Source: Mariniflexile gromovii
Lineage (GTDB): Bacteria; Bacteroidota; Bacteroidia; Flavobacteriales; Flavobacteriaceae
Reading direction: 5' to 3'
DNA: 64,000 nucleotides
Assembly (NCBI RefSeq): GCF_017814435.1
Contig: NZ_JAGJCB010000019.1
Location: forward strand, 1 to 64,000
In this document: one piece after another, positions 16,499-25,542 of the stretch
Layout of the letters: each line of letters starts with the position of its first letter
How positions within the stretch are numbered: position 1 is the stretch's first letter
Notes under the pieces: generated by a model
The model's input: only the letters and a program-made list of their open reading frames with translations
Told to the model about the DNA's origin: nothing
Database searches by the model: none
Position numbers and translations under genes: made by a program

Positions 16499-16930
16499 AT
16501 GACAGATAAAAAACTACCCATAGCAAACGTTTCGCATTTAATTCCACAAAAGCCACCTTTTGTAATGGTCGATACTTTACTGGAATTTTCTGAAAATAAA
16601 ATAACATCCAGTTTTAAAATTTCAGACACAAACCTTTTTATAAAAGACAGTCTTTTTTTAGAGTCAGGAGTTATTGAAAACATGGCACAAACCGTTGCAT
16701 TACATACAGGTTACACCTATTTTTTAAGAGGTGAGAATGCACCAACAGGCTATATAGGTGCTATAAAAAAAGTTGACATATGGCAGCTTCCAAAACTAAA
16801 TGAAACCATCACTACAAAAGCATCCATTTTGCAGGAGTTTATGGGTGTTACAATGGTTGAAGTGAAAGTATATAATGCTAATAGTGAAGAAATAGCTTCA
16901 GCTCAAATGAAAACGGTTATTGTAAGCTAA
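16499..16930 (+). CDS. ApeP-like hot-dog 3-hydroxyacyl-ACP dehydratase
   Basis: 143 residues, single hot-dog domain. SHLIPQKPPFVMVDTLLEF is the N-terminal strand pair. The usual FabZ HFPG box is absent; in its place is the ESGVIENMAQTVALHTGY helix and PTGYIGAIKKVDI, the wording of ApeP-type dehydratases from aryl polyene clusters. It starts on the base after the darB stop and overlaps the next gene by one base. Likely role: dehydration during polyene formation, alone or as heterodimer with the neighbouring 16930-17388 product. Confidence 0.8.
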   Translation: MTDKKLPIANVSHLIPQKPPFVMVDTLLEFSENKITSSFKISDTNLFIKDSLFLESGVIENMAQTVALHTGYTYFLRGENAPTGYIGAIKKVDIWQLPKLNETITTKASILQEFMGVTMVEVKVYNANSEEIASAQMKTVIVS

Positions 16931-17388
16931 TGAATAATATTGAATCTCTTGACGTATCAAAATTTTTACCACATAGAGCGCCTTTTCTAATGATAGATAA
17001 GATGTTGTCTGTTGATGAAAATCATGTGATAACGGCTTTTAAAATTCAACCAGATTGTATTTTTATAAACGATGGTGTTTTTAATGAAGTTGGATTGGTA
17101 GAAAATGCAGCCCAAACCTGTTCTGCCATAGTTGGTAAAAGTTATTTTGACGATGATGATGTAGAGGGCCACGGCACAAAACTTATTGGATTTATAAGTG
17201 CCATTAAAAAAGTGACCATTCACGGCTCTCCATTGGTTGGGCAAACCCTAATATCCAAAGCTAATTTAATATCGCGTTTTGATACAGACCATTACAGTAT
17301 TTGTACCATAGAATGTGTTATTTCTGCTTCTGATAAAGAATTATTATCTTGTGAAATGAATCTGTTTATTCAGGAACTTAATGCGTAG
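16930..17388 (+). CDS. second ApeP-like hot-dog dehydratase
   Basis: 152 residues, a tandem relative of the previous gene with the same layout: FLPHRAPFLMIDKMLSVDE, then NEVGLVENAAQTCSAIVGKS and LIGFISAIKKVTI. It too lacks HFPG. Start and stop share a base (TAATG) with the upstream gene, so the two are translationally coupled. Either a heterodimeric dehydratase or one active and one structural subunit is plausible. The tandem duplication is visible from length and motif order. Confidence 0.8.
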   Translation: MNNIESLDVSKFLPHRAPFLMIDKMLSVDENHVITAFKIQPDCIFINDGVFNEVGLVENAAQTCSAIVGKSYFDDDDVEGHGTKLIGFISAIKKVTIHGSPLVGQTLISKANLISRFDTDHYSICTIECVISASDKELLSCEMNLFIQELNA

Positions 17389-17397
17389 TTTTTTAAT

Positions 17398-17805
17398 ATG
17401 AAGAAGAACGAAGTACCTCAAGATAAAAGTAATTTGGAATCTGTTAATTTCAAAGAACTTTGCTATGCTGTTGATGAAAATGGCGAATATACCACAGCAC
17501 ATAGTACGGGATGGGACCCCAAAACCATTGCCTTAAACAAAGCTATAGAAGAGATTCATGAACGTACAGAGAACGCAAAACAGCGTGTTTTAAATAATAC
17601 CACAAGCCCTATTGAATATTACATGGAACTACATAAAATGGATTTGCCCATTCTTTCAAGCTATGTGGGTTTTTGGAAATGGCGGGTAAAACGGCATTTT
17701 AAACCCAAGGTTTTCAATAAATTACCTCAAAAAACACTTCAAAAATATGCTGATGTTTTTGATATAAGCATAGACAAACTAAAAAACATAGCAGATGGAA
17801 ATTAA
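17398..17805 (+). CDS. conserved small protein of the pigment cluster
   Basis: 135 residues, soluble and charged, with no signal peptide. The C-terminal LPQKTLQKYADVFDISIDKL resembles the second half of a small helix-turn-helix domain, but the first half does not, so a regulator call is not justified. Its 3' end overlaps the next gene by 11 bases, which suggests coupled translation with the BtrH-like protein. I recall similar proteins beside BtrH-like genes in flexirubin clusters, but no function is known. Confidence 0.7.
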   Translation: MKKNEVPQDKSNLESVNFKELCYAVDENGEYTTAHSTGWDPKTIALNKAIEEIHERTENAKQRVLNNTTSPIEYYMELHKMDLPILSSYVGFWKWRVKRHFKPKVFNKLPQKTLQKYADVFDISIDKLKNIADGN

Positions 17806-18790
17806 ATTTACGCATCATCAATCGGCACATTGCGAAAATGGTGTGGTTTCTAATTTAATGAAACATAATGGCTTTAATATTAGTGAACCTATGGTTTTTG
17901 GTATTGGCTCCGGATTACTGTTTTGCTACATTCCATTTTTAAAGGTCAATCATGCACCAGCCATTACTTATAGGTCCATGCCAGGGTCTATTTTTAAACG
18001 TTTTGCCAAACGAGTGGGCATCAAAATAAAACATGAAAAATTTAGCAATCCTAAGGATGCAAAAGTACGATTGGACCAAAATTTAGCCAACAATAATCCA
18101 GTAGGCCTACAAGTAGGGGTGTATAATCTGGAATATTTCCCAGATGAATATCGCTTTCATTTCAACGCCCATAACTTAATTGTTTATGGCAAGGAAAATA
18201 ACACCTATCTTATTAGTGATCCTGTTATGGAATCGGTAACGTCCTTATCAGAAAAGCAGCTTGAAAAAGTACGTTTTGCTAAGGGTGCTTTTGCTCCTAA
18301 AGGGCATATTTACTATCCAACAAATTTTCCAAAAGAACTTAATATTGAAAGTGCCATTATTAAAGGCATCAAACAAACTTGTAGAGATATGCTTGCTCCT
18401 GTGCCCATAGTGGGTGTAAAAGGTATAAGGATGGTAGCAAAACTTATTCGGAAATGGCCAAAAAAGAAAGGCACTAAAGTTGCAAATCATTATTTAGGGC
18501 AAATAGTAAGAATGCAAGAAGAAATAGGAACAGGCGGAGGCGGTTTTAGATATATTTTTGCGGCATTTTTGCAAGAATCCAGTAAAATTTTGAAGAACCC
18601 TAAATTAGCAGAGCTCTCCACTGAAATGACCCAAATAGGCGATTTATGGCGTGATTTTGCTCTTGATTTGTCGCGAATTTATAAAAACAGAAGTGCCAAA
18701 GAGGATGCATATAACAACGTTGCCATTCAATTGGAAACCATTGCAGATAAAGAAGAAGTGTTTTTTAAAGCATTAAAGAAAGCTATTTAA
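17795..18790 (+). CDS. BtrH N-terminal domain protein (acyl-ACP transferase-like)
   Basis: 331 residues. The N-terminus HHQSAHCENGVVSNLMKHNG carries Cys13 in the position of the BtrH papain-like nucleophile. A His in FHFNAHNLIVYG and Asp in YLISDPVM complete a possible Cys-His-Asp triad. BtrH moves an acyl group from an ACP onto butirosin, so here it may transfer the aryl-polyene or another acyl group from ACP. The C-terminal 130 residues are helical. It is followed 2 bases later by the ABC transporter pair. Confidence 0.82.
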   Translation: MEIKFTHHQSAHCENGVVSNLMKHNGFNISEPMVFGIGSGLLFCYIPFLKVNHAPAITYRSMPGSIFKRFAKRVGIKIKHEKFSNPKDAKVRLDQNLANNNPVGLQVGVYNLEYFPDEYRFHFNAHNLIVYGKENNTYLISDPVMESVTSLSEKQLEKVRFAKGAFAPKGHIYYPTNFPKELNIESAIIKGIKQTCRDMLAPVPIVGVKGIRMVAKLIRKWPKKKGTKVANHYLGQIVRMQEEIGTGGGGFRYIFAAFLQESSKILKNPKLAELSTEMTQIGDLWRDFALDLSRIYKNRSAKEDAYNNVAIQLETIADKEEVFFKALKKAI

Positions 18791-18792
18791 AT

Positions 18793-19536
18793 ATGATTCA
18801 AATTGAGCAGATTTCTAAAAAATATAAGACTGCAGAAAATTATTCTGTGTCTAATTTAGACTTGTTCATTGCTGAGCATGAAATTTTCGGACTCTTAGGG
18901 CCCAATGGTGCTGGAAAAACAACGCTTCTTTCTATCCTATGCTCACTTATTAAACCAACATCGGGCTCTTTTACCATCAACGGTTTAAATTATAAAAGCC
19001 ATAAAAATGAGTTAAAACAACTTATTGGTATTGTACCGCAAGAATACGCCTTGTATCCAACGTTAACTGCTTTCGAAAATTTGAAATATTTTGGAAGCAT
19101 GTATGGTTTAAAAGGAAAAAATCTCGATATAAAAATAAATGCTGCTTTGGATCATTTGGGCTTACTTGCTTTTGCTAATAAAAACATTGAAACCTTTTCT
19201 GGCGGTATGAAGCGACGGGTTAATTTAATAGCCAGCATTTTACACGAACCCAAAGTACTGTTTTTAGATGAACCAACCGTTGGCGTAGATGTTCAATCAA
19301 AAAACGTAATTATTGAATTTCTCCAGGATTTAAATAAAGAAGGAACCACCATTATTTACACGTCACACCACTTAAATGAAGCCGAATTGTTTTGCACTAA
19401 AGTGGCCATTATAGATCACGGTAAACTTATCGTTAAAGGAGAACCTAAAGAACTTATTAGTAAACACCAAGGCGCTCATAATTTAGAAGAAGTGTTTTTA
19501 AGTTTAACGGGTAAAGGCTTAAGGGATTATGCATAA
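18793..19536 (+). CDS. ABC transporter ATP-binding protein
   Basis: 247 residues. Walker A is GPNGAGKTT (residues 36-44), the ABC signature is FSGGMKRR, Walker B is [12 protein letters not shown], and the switch His is in [12 protein letters not shown]. It overlaps the permease gene by 8 bases, so the two form one exporter. In this context the likely cargo is the pigment or a lipid intermediate moved from the inner membrane. It belongs to the ABC-2 exporter class by the partner. Confidence 0.9.
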   Translation: MIQIEQISKKYKTAENYSVSNLDLFIAEHEIFGLLGPNGAGKTTLLSILCSLIKPTSGSFTINGLNYKSHKNELKQLIGIVPQEYALYPTLTAFENLKYFGSMYGLKGKNLDIKINAALDHLGLLAFANKNIETFSGGMKRRVNLIASILHEPKVLFLDEPTVGVDVQSKNVIIEFLQDLNKEGTTIIYTSHHLNEAELFCTKVAIIDHGKLIVKGEPKELISKHQGAHNLEEVFLSLTGKGLRDYA

Positions 19537-20797
19537 ACTTTGGGCCTCTACATACAAAGAGTTTTTATTGCTAAGCAGGGATATTGGTGGTATTGCCATT
19601 TTATTTATAATGCCTTTGGTTCTTATTGTTACCATAACGCTCATTCAAGATAGTACGTTTAAAACCGTTAGTGATGTTAAAATACCAATTTTATTAGTAG
19701 ATAACGATAAAGGAAATGTGTCAGAAAATATTCAAAAAAGCTTAGCGGATTCTGATGCTTTTGAAGTGATTATTAAAGGCAGTGAAGTGGAGGCTAAAAA
19801 CCTTGTATTTACAGGAAAGTATCAATTAGCCATTATCATTCCTGAAAAACTGTCTGTCGATTTAGAACGTAAAGTGAATGAAAATGTAGAAGGTATCATG
19901 TCTAAATTTGATTTAGATGCTACCAATCAATCCACAGAAAAAACCATCATTCCCAAAAAAGAAGTAAAATTGTATTTTGATCCTGCAACGCAACAATCTT
20001 TTAAAACTTCAGTAAAAAACGGCATTGATAAAATAATTTCAAGCATAGAAACCCAATCCATTTATAAAGCGTTTCAAGAACAAATTTCAGACGATCCATC
20101 AGAAACTGTTTTTGAAACTGGAAATTTCATCAGCTTCAAGGAAATTATGCCTAAAAATAAAGATAAGGACATGATTCCCAATTCTGTACAACATAACGTT
20201 CCAGCTTGGACCTTGTTTGCCATCTTTTTTATTATTGTACCGTTATCCATTAATGTCGTGAAGGAAAAAAGCCAGGGCACGTTTGTGCGTTTGCGTACCA
20301 ACCCCGTATCCTACGCAACCGTTTTGGGTGGGAAAACCTTGGTTTATTTGTGCGTTTGCATCATTCAATTTGTTTTAATGCTTCTTGTTGGAGTGTATTT
20401 TTTTCCTGCTATTGGGTTGCCAACTTTAGATGTTTCTGGGCGCTTACCTTTACTGTTTATAGTGGCTGTTTTTGCTGGTTTAGCAGCTATTGGTTTGGGC
20501 TTATTGTTAGGAACTATTGCTAAAACACAAGAACAATCGGCCCCTTTTGGTGCTACTTTTGTAGTAATATTAGCCGCTATGGGTGGTGTTTGGGTGCCGG
20601 TTTTTATTATGCCAAAGTTTATGCAAACTTTATCAAATATTTCACCAATGAATTGGGGGTTAAATGCTTTTTACGATGTATTTTTACGAAACACAGGACT
20701 TATAGAAATACTTCCAGAAATTGGTTTACTATTTTTATTTTTTATTGTTACCACATTAATTGCAATTGTTTATAATGAAAAGAAAAATGCCGTCTAA
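19529..20797 (+). CDS. ABC-2 type transporter permease
   Basis: 422 residues. There is one N-terminal membrane segment (IAILFIMPLVLIVTITLI), a long periplasmic loop to about residue 230, then five C-terminal segments, the layout of ABC-2 permeases of the YhfS/DrrB-like group. It overlaps its ATPase gene by 8 bases. It also overlaps the thioesterase gene by about 23 bases at its 3' end. Likely exports a hydrophobic cluster product. Confidence 0.9.
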   Translation: MHKLWASTYKEFLLLSRDIGGIAILFIMPLVLIVTITLIQDSTFKTVSDVKIPILLVDNDKGNVSENIQKSLADSDAFEVIIKGSEVEAKNLVFTGKYQLAIIIPEKLSVDLERKVNENVEGIMSKFDLDATNQSTEKTIIPKKEVKLYFDPATQQSFKTSVKNGIDKIISSIETQSIYKAFQEQISDDPSETVFETGNFISFKEIMPKNKDKDMIPNSVQHNVPAWTLFAIFFIIVPLSINVVKEKSQGTFVRLRTNPVSYATVLGGKTLVYLCVCIIQFVLMLLVGVYFFPAIGLPTLDVSGRLPLLFIVAVFAGLAAIGLGLLLGTIAKTQEQSAPFGATFVVILAAMGGVWVPVFIMPKFMQTLSNISPMNWGLNAFYDVFLRNTGLIEILPEIGLLFLFFIVTTLIAIVYNEKKNAV

Positions 20798-21227
20798 ACA
20801 AAAACAGATTGAACACATTACCCAAGTACGGGTGCGTTTTGTAGAAACAGATCCTTTGGGCATTGTTTGGCACGGAAACTACATCCAATACTTTGAAGAC
20901 GGCAGGGAGTCTTTTGGTAGAAAGCACGGAATATCTTATTTAGACCAAAAAGAACATGGTTACGCAACACCCATTGTAAAATCGAGTACAGACCACAAAC
21001 ACCCATTGCGTTATGGCGATGTGGCTACAGTAAAAACCATTTATATGGATAGTCCTGCTGCTAAAATGATTTTTCATTACGAAATTTACAATCAAAACGA
21101 CCAATTGGTCTGTACAGGGGAAACCGTTCAAGTGTTTGTAGACAATATAGGCAATGGAGATTTGTCGCTTAATATTCCTGAGTTTTTTATACAATGGAAA
21201 AAAAACGTGGGCTTATTGGATGAGTAA
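20775..21227 (+). CDS. acyl-CoA thioesterase, 4HBT hot-dog family
   Basis: About 150 residues from the ATG at 20775; an upstream ATG at 20760 is also in frame. VRVRFVETDPLGIVWHGNYI carries the catalytic Asp of 4-hydroxybenzoyl-CoA thioesterases. The start lies inside the permease gene and the end overlaps the next ketosynthase by 8 bases, a tight coupling. Likely role: release or editing of acyl chains stuck on ACP or CoA. Confidence 0.85.
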   Translation: MKRKMPSKQKQIEHITQVRVRFVETDPLGIVWHGNYIQYFEDGRESFGRKHGISYLDQKEHGYATPIVKSSTDHKHPLRYGDVATVKTIYMDSPAAKMIFHYEIYNQNDQLVCTGETVQVFVDNIGNGDLSLNIPEFFIQWKKNVGLLDE

Positions 21228-22365
21228 AATTTATGTATCACATAACAACATCATCTCATCGTTAGGATTTGATAGCGAATCTGTTGTAAATAATATTCAC
21301 AACGAAATTTCGGGTTTGCAAGTTATTGAAGACCATTCTATATTGCCTGAAGCTTTTTGCGCATCATTAATTTCTACTGAAATATTACAAAACAATTTTA
21401 AAGCTTTAAAGCCTAAAAGTGATTATACACGTTTAGAGCAAATGATGATAACATCATTACAAAAAGTAATTAAAGCTTCAAATATTGAATTAAATGAGCG
21501 CGTTGGCTTGATTATTTCAACAACTAAAGGAAATATTGATACGTTAGATGTTCATAATCCTTTTCCAGAAAACAGAGCGTATTTAAGTGAATTAGGCAAT
21601 CAAATTAAAAACTTTTTTAAGTTTAAAAATGATGCCATTATGGTATCCAACGCCTGCATTTCGGGTGTTTTATCGGTAGCTATCGCAAAACGTTATATCA
21701 ATCAAGGTATTTATGACCATGTGTTTATTACCAGCGGCGATATTATAACCGAGTTTATTTTATCTGGTTTTAATTCCTTTCAAGCTTTAAGTAGTTTTCC
21801 TTGTAAACCTTATGATGAAAACCGAACGGGTATTAATATTGGCGAAGTTATAGCAAGCGCTTTGGTAACAAATAGCAACAAAAATTTAGCGGATGAAGCT
21901 GTTTGCATTTTAGGAGAAGGTTCTTGTAATGATGCCAATCATATTTCGGGTCCTTCAAGAACAGGAGAAGGCTTGTTTAGAAGTATGAATTCGGCGTTTA
22001 CTCAAGCGAACATGACTTCTAAAGAGGTCGATTATATCTCTGCACATGGCACGGCAACACCTTTTAATGATGAAATGGAAGCCATCGCGTTTAATCGCAT
22101 GAATTTAAGCCATGTGCCACTTAACAGTTTAAAAGGTTATTTCGGGCATAGTTTAGGGGCATCGGGCTTAGTAGAAACCATCGTTGGGATGCATTCCTTA
22201 AAAAACAATACGCTTTATAAATCCTTAGGTTTTGAAACATTGGGTGTAACACAACCCATTAATGTTATAACCAAAACAACTGAAAAGCCATTACAAACTT
22301 TTTTAAAAACCGCCTCTGGTTTTGGAGGGTGTAATGCAGCTGTTTTATTTCAAAAAATCAATTAA
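21220..22365 (+). CDS. beta-ketoacyl-ACP synthase (KS II type), second copy
   Basis: 381 residues from the ATG at 21220-21222. The frame is open further upstream, but inside the thioesterase gene. Triad present: Cys146 (SNACISGVLSVA), His276 (ISAHGTATPFNDEMEA) and His310 (LKGYFGHSLGASG). It is shorter than the other KS II genes and diverged around the N-terminus. It is followed 2 bases later by a truncated KS-like protein, an arrangement hinting that the two work together. Confidence 0.87.
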   Translation: MSKIYVSHNNIISSLGFDSESVVNNIHNEISGLQVIEDHSILPEAFCASLISTEILQNNFKALKPKSDYTRLEQMMITSLQKVIKASNIELNERVGLIISTTKGNIDTLDVHNPFPENRAYLSELGNQIKNFFKFKNDAIMVSNACISGVLSVAIAKRYINQGIYDHVFITSGDIITEFILSGFNSFQALSSFPCKPYDENRTGINIGEVIASALVTNSNKNLADEAVCILGEGSCNDANHISGPSRTGEGLFRSMNSAFTQANMTSKEVDYISAHGTATPFNDEMEAIAFNRMNLSHVPLNSLKGYFGHSLGASGLVETIVGMHSLKNNTLYKSLGFETLGVTQPINVITKTTEKPLQTFLKTASGFGGCNAAVLFQKIN

Positions 22366-22367
22366 TA

Positions 22368-22988
22368 ATGAATCAACCATATTACATAAAATCTTCTTGT
22401 AGTATAAAGAACAGTCAAGTGTCCTTAAATGGTTCAATTGTGTTTAAAAATGAAACCGATTCTTTTTCAGAATTTATAAAAGCAGCATATAAACAGCAAA
22501 ACACAAATTATCCAAAGTTTTTTAAAATGGATAATTTGAGTAAATTGGCTTTTTTAACTGCTGATATTCTATTAAAAAATGAAAACCTAAACCCAGAGGA
22601 AACGAATGATATTGCTATGGTGTTTTCTAACAAAGCATCCAGTTTAGATACCGATAGAAAGCATCAAGATTCCATTCAAAACAAAGAAAATTACTATCCC
22701 AGTCCAGCCATTTTTGTATATACCCTACCCAATATTTGCATTGGCGAGATAAGTATAAAATATAAACTGTATTCTGAAAATAGTTTTTTTATCTTTAACG
22801 GCTTTAATGCATCGCATTTGTGTAGCTATACAAAAAGTCTAATTTCAAGCAACAAAGCAACTCAAGTTCTTTGTGGTTGGGTAGAATTTGATGACGAAGA
22901 CAATTACGAAGCCTTTATATATTTAGTTGCCAAAGAAGGCACTATAAAACACAGTGAAGAAGACATTTTAACATTATACAATTCATAA
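22368..22988 (+). CDS. truncated ketosynthase-like protein without active-site Cys
   Basis: 206 residues. DIAMVFSNKASSLDTDRKH and PSPAIFVYTLPNICIGEISI follow the first half of a thiolase-fold ketosynthase, but where TACSS should come there is FIFNGFNASHL. The C-terminal half with both His residues is missing altogether. This is not random truncation: the frame is intact, and it is spaced 2 bases from the KS before and 1 from the ACP after. A structural or specificity partner for the 21220 ketosynthase is likely. Confidence 0.7.
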   Translation: MNQPYYIKSSCSIKNSQVSLNGSIVFKNETDSFSEFIKAAYKQQNTNYPKFFKMDNLSKLAFLTADILLKNENLNPEETNDIAMVFSNKASSLDTDRKHQDSIQNKENYYPSPAIFVYTLPNICIGEISIKYKLYSENSFFIFNGFNASHLCSYTKSLISSNKATQVLCGWVEFDDEDNYEAFIYLVAKEGTIKHSEEDILTLYNS

Positions 22989-22989
22989 T

Positions 22990-23247
22990 ATGGAAGCTTT
23001 AAAACAAGAATTAAAAAAGAATATTATCGAGCAAATAAACCTTGAAGATATGACTGTTGAAGACATTGCTAATGAAGATTTACTTTTTGGTGGTGGTTTA
23101 GGTTTAGACTCTATTGATGCGCTAGAACTTATTGTGATGCTTGATAAAAATTACGGAATTAGGCTTACAGACCCGAAAGAAGGAAGAGCCATTTTTGAAT
23201 CTATAAATACCATGGCTGCTTACGTGGCAGAACATAGAACAAAGTAA
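22990..23247 (+). CDS. second acyl carrier protein
   Basis: 85 residues, acidic, helical. Phosphopantetheine Ser41 is in GGGLGLDSIDALEL, a stronger consensus than in the ACP at 13184. It lies between the truncated KS-like gene and the next full ketosynthase, so it probably serves the second elongation module. No phosphopantetheinyl transferase gene occurs in the window to charge it. Confidence 0.92.
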   Translation: MEALKQELKKNIIEQINLEDMTVEDIANEDLLFGGGLGLDSIDALELIVMLDKNYGIRLTDPKEGRAIFESINTMAAYVAEHRTK

Positions 23248-23272
23248 ATTCTTTTTCTACTTAAAAATTTAT

Positions 23273-24475
23273 ATGGGTAAAGGTGTTGCTATAACTGGGA
23301 TGGGGATTATTTCTGCTATTGGAAACAATGTAGCAGAAAACTACCAGTCGCTTATTGAAGGCAAAAAGGGAATTACTAGAGTTTCAAAAATTAAAACAAA
23401 CCATGTAAATGATATTATGGTTGGGGAAATAGCTTTTACCAATCAAGAATTAGAGCAGCAATTAGGCTTATCTTCAAATAATAATTATTCTAGAACCGCA
23501 TTGCTAGGTGCCATAGCAGCAAAACAAGCTATTAAAAATGCCGGAATTATAGACATTCATGCTTATAGAACAGGTTTGGTTTCAGCTACCAGCGTAGGAG
23601 GTATGGACATGACAGAGCGCTATTATTATGATTATTTAGAAAATAAGGAGACCCAAAAATACATAGAAGGCCATCATGCAGGCGATTCTACCCAAAAAAT
23701 AGCCGAACAATTAGGGATAGAGCAAAGTTTTGTAACTACCATTAGTACCGCTTGTTCTTCAGCAGCAAATGCCATTATGTTAGGCGCCCGATTAATAAAA
23801 TCAGGGCAATTGGACCGTGTGATTGTTGGTGGAACCGATTGTTTATCAAAGTTTACGATCAACGGATTTAAAACATTAATGATATTATCGGATACCTATA
23901 ACGCTCCTTTTGATGAAAACAGAAAAGGGTTGAATTTAGGTGAAGCTGCCGCTTTTTTGGTTTTAGAATCTGATGCAGTAGTAAAAGCTGAAAACAAAGA
24001 GGTTTTGGGGTATGTAAAAGGCTATGCTAATGCCAATGATGCCTTTCATCAAACAGCATCTTCAGATCATGGCGATGGCGCTACTTTTGCAATGGAAAAA
24101 GCCTTAAAAGTAGCAAACTATGCACCCCAGGATATCGATTATATTAATGCACATGGAACTGCCACAGGGAATAACGATTTATCTGAAGGTAGGGCCATCA
24201 TACGCGTTTTTGGTAATGATGTGCCAGATTTTAGTTCAACCAAAGCTTACACAGGGCATACGTTGGCCGCTGCAGGCGCCATAGAAGCTGTATATTCCGT
24301 ATTGGCGCTGCAACACAATGTGGTGTACCCTAATTTGAACTTTAAAACCCAGATGAAAGAATTCAGTATCAAACCACAACTGAACATAAAAGAAAAACCG
24401 TTAAAAAACGTCATGTCCAATTCATTCGGTTTTGGCGGGAATTGTTCAACAGTTATATTCTCTAAAGAACAATAA
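23273..24475 (+). CDS. beta-ketoacyl-ACP synthase (KS II type), third copy
   Basis: 400 residues, full KS II fold. Catalytic residues are Cys161 (STACSSAANAIMLGA), His294 (INAHGTATGNNDLSEG) and His329 (TKAYTGHTLAAAG). GFGGN closes the C-terminus. It overlaps the next gene, a chain-length-factor-like protein, by one base, so the pair is probably a KS-CLF heterodimer as in type II polyketide and aryl polyene systems. Confidence 0.93.
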   Translation: MGKGVAITGMGIISAIGNNVAENYQSLIEGKKGITRVSKIKTNHVNDIMVGEIAFTNQELEQQLGLSSNNNYSRTALLGAIAAKQAIKNAGIIDIHAYRTGLVSATSVGGMDMTERYYYDYLENKETQKYIEGHHAGDSTQKIAEQLGIEQSFVTTISTACSSAANAIMLGARLIKSGQLDRVIVGGTDCLSKFTINGFKTLMILSDTYNAPFDENRKGLNLGEAAAFLVLESDAVVKAENKEVLGYVKGYANANDAFHQTASSDHGDGATFAMEKALKVANYAPQDIDYINAHGTATGNNDLSEGRAIIRVFGNDVPDFSSTKAYTGHTLAAAGAIEAVYSVLALQHNVVYPNLNFKTQMKEFSIKPQLNIKEKPLKNVMSNSFGFGGNCSTVIFSKEQ

Positions 24476-25542
24476 TGAATAGGAACGTATACATTAATGG
24501 TATTGGCTCAATTTCAGCTCAAAAAACATTTGAAAACAATGAGTTTTTAAATGAATTTGTCGATCATGAAGCACAAGTAATTAGTGTTGTTAACCCAAAT
24601 TATAAAGATTATATTCCACCTGCTGCGGCAAGACGTATGGCAAGCGGTATAAAAATGAGTGTGGTAGCTTCAAAAATAGCTTTGCAAGAAGCTGGTTTAG
24701 AGCAAGTAGATGCTATTATTACAGGAACGGGCATGGGCTGTGTTCGTGATTCTGAAAAATTTGTAAGTGCCATTATTGATGATGATGAGCAGTATCTTAC
24801 ACCAACATCGTTCATACAATCTACACATAATACCGTTGGAGGGCAAATTGCTTTAGAACTGCAATGCAAAGGCTATAATTTTACCTATGTGCATGCTAGC
24901 AATTCTTTTGAATCTGCTCTGATAGATGCAAAACTTCAATTGGAATTAGGTGAAGAACACACCATTTTGGTGGGCGGTGTTGATGAGTTGGGTGAACATA
25001 CCACAGCGCTTCACAAAATTATCAATCATATTAAACCAGAAATTGTCAAAGCCTCCCAGTTATTGCAATCTAAAACAGAAGGTGCTGTGTTTGGTGAAGG
25101 TGCTAATTTTTTCGTACTTTCTAATGAAAAACAACCATCAACCTATGCAGAAGTACTTTCGGTAAAAATATATAATACCTTACCAAAAGCTGAAGTAGCT
25201 CAAGCAGCAATTCAATTTCTTAAATCGAATAATTTAGAAGTTGAAGATATTGATTTAGTTGTATTAGGGAATAATGGTGATGTTAAATTTGATTCTTTTT
25301 ATGATGAACTGATTTCCAAAGTTTTTAACAATACACAGCAGGTTTATTACAAACATTTGTGCGGGGAGTTTAATACAGCTTCTTCGTTTGGCTTTTGGTT
25401 GGCATCAAAAATATTAAAAACCCAAATACTTCCAGACTGTGTTAAGCTTAACCATGTAAATTCTTCAGCTTTCAAAACCGTTTTATTATACAACCAGTAT
25501 CGTGGAGAAAACCATAGTTTCACCTTACTAAAACAGTGTTGA
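24475..25542 (+). CDS. chain-length-factor-like ketosynthase (inactive)
   Basis: 355 residues with the KS fold (PPAAARRMASGIKMSVVA, then ITGTGMGCVRDSEKF). The nucleophile is lost: HASNSFESAL has Ser142 at the Cys position. The first catalytic His is replaced (LGNNGD instead of NAHGT), and the GH of the third box is GE (HLCGEFNTAS). This matches the ketoacyl-synt_2 type proteins of aryl polyene clusters, which act as partners of an active KS. It starts one base inside the upstream KS gene. Confidence 0.88.
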   Translation: MNRNVYINGIGSISAQKTFENNEFLNEFVDHEAQVISVVNPNYKDYIPPAAARRMASGIKMSVVASKIALQEAGLEQVDAIITGTGMGCVRDSEKFVSAIIDDDEQYLTPTSFIQSTHNTVGGQIALELQCKGYNFTYVHASNSFESALIDAKLQLELGEEHTILVGGVDELGEHTTALHKIINHIKPEIVKASQLLQSKTEGAVFGEGANFFVLSNEKQPSTYAEVLSVKIYNTLPKAEVAQAAIQFLKSNNLEVEDIDLVVLGNNGDVKFDSFYDELISKVFNNTQQVYYKHLCGEFNTASSFGFWLASKILKTQILPDCVKLNHVNSSAFKTVLLYNQYRGENHSFTLLKQC

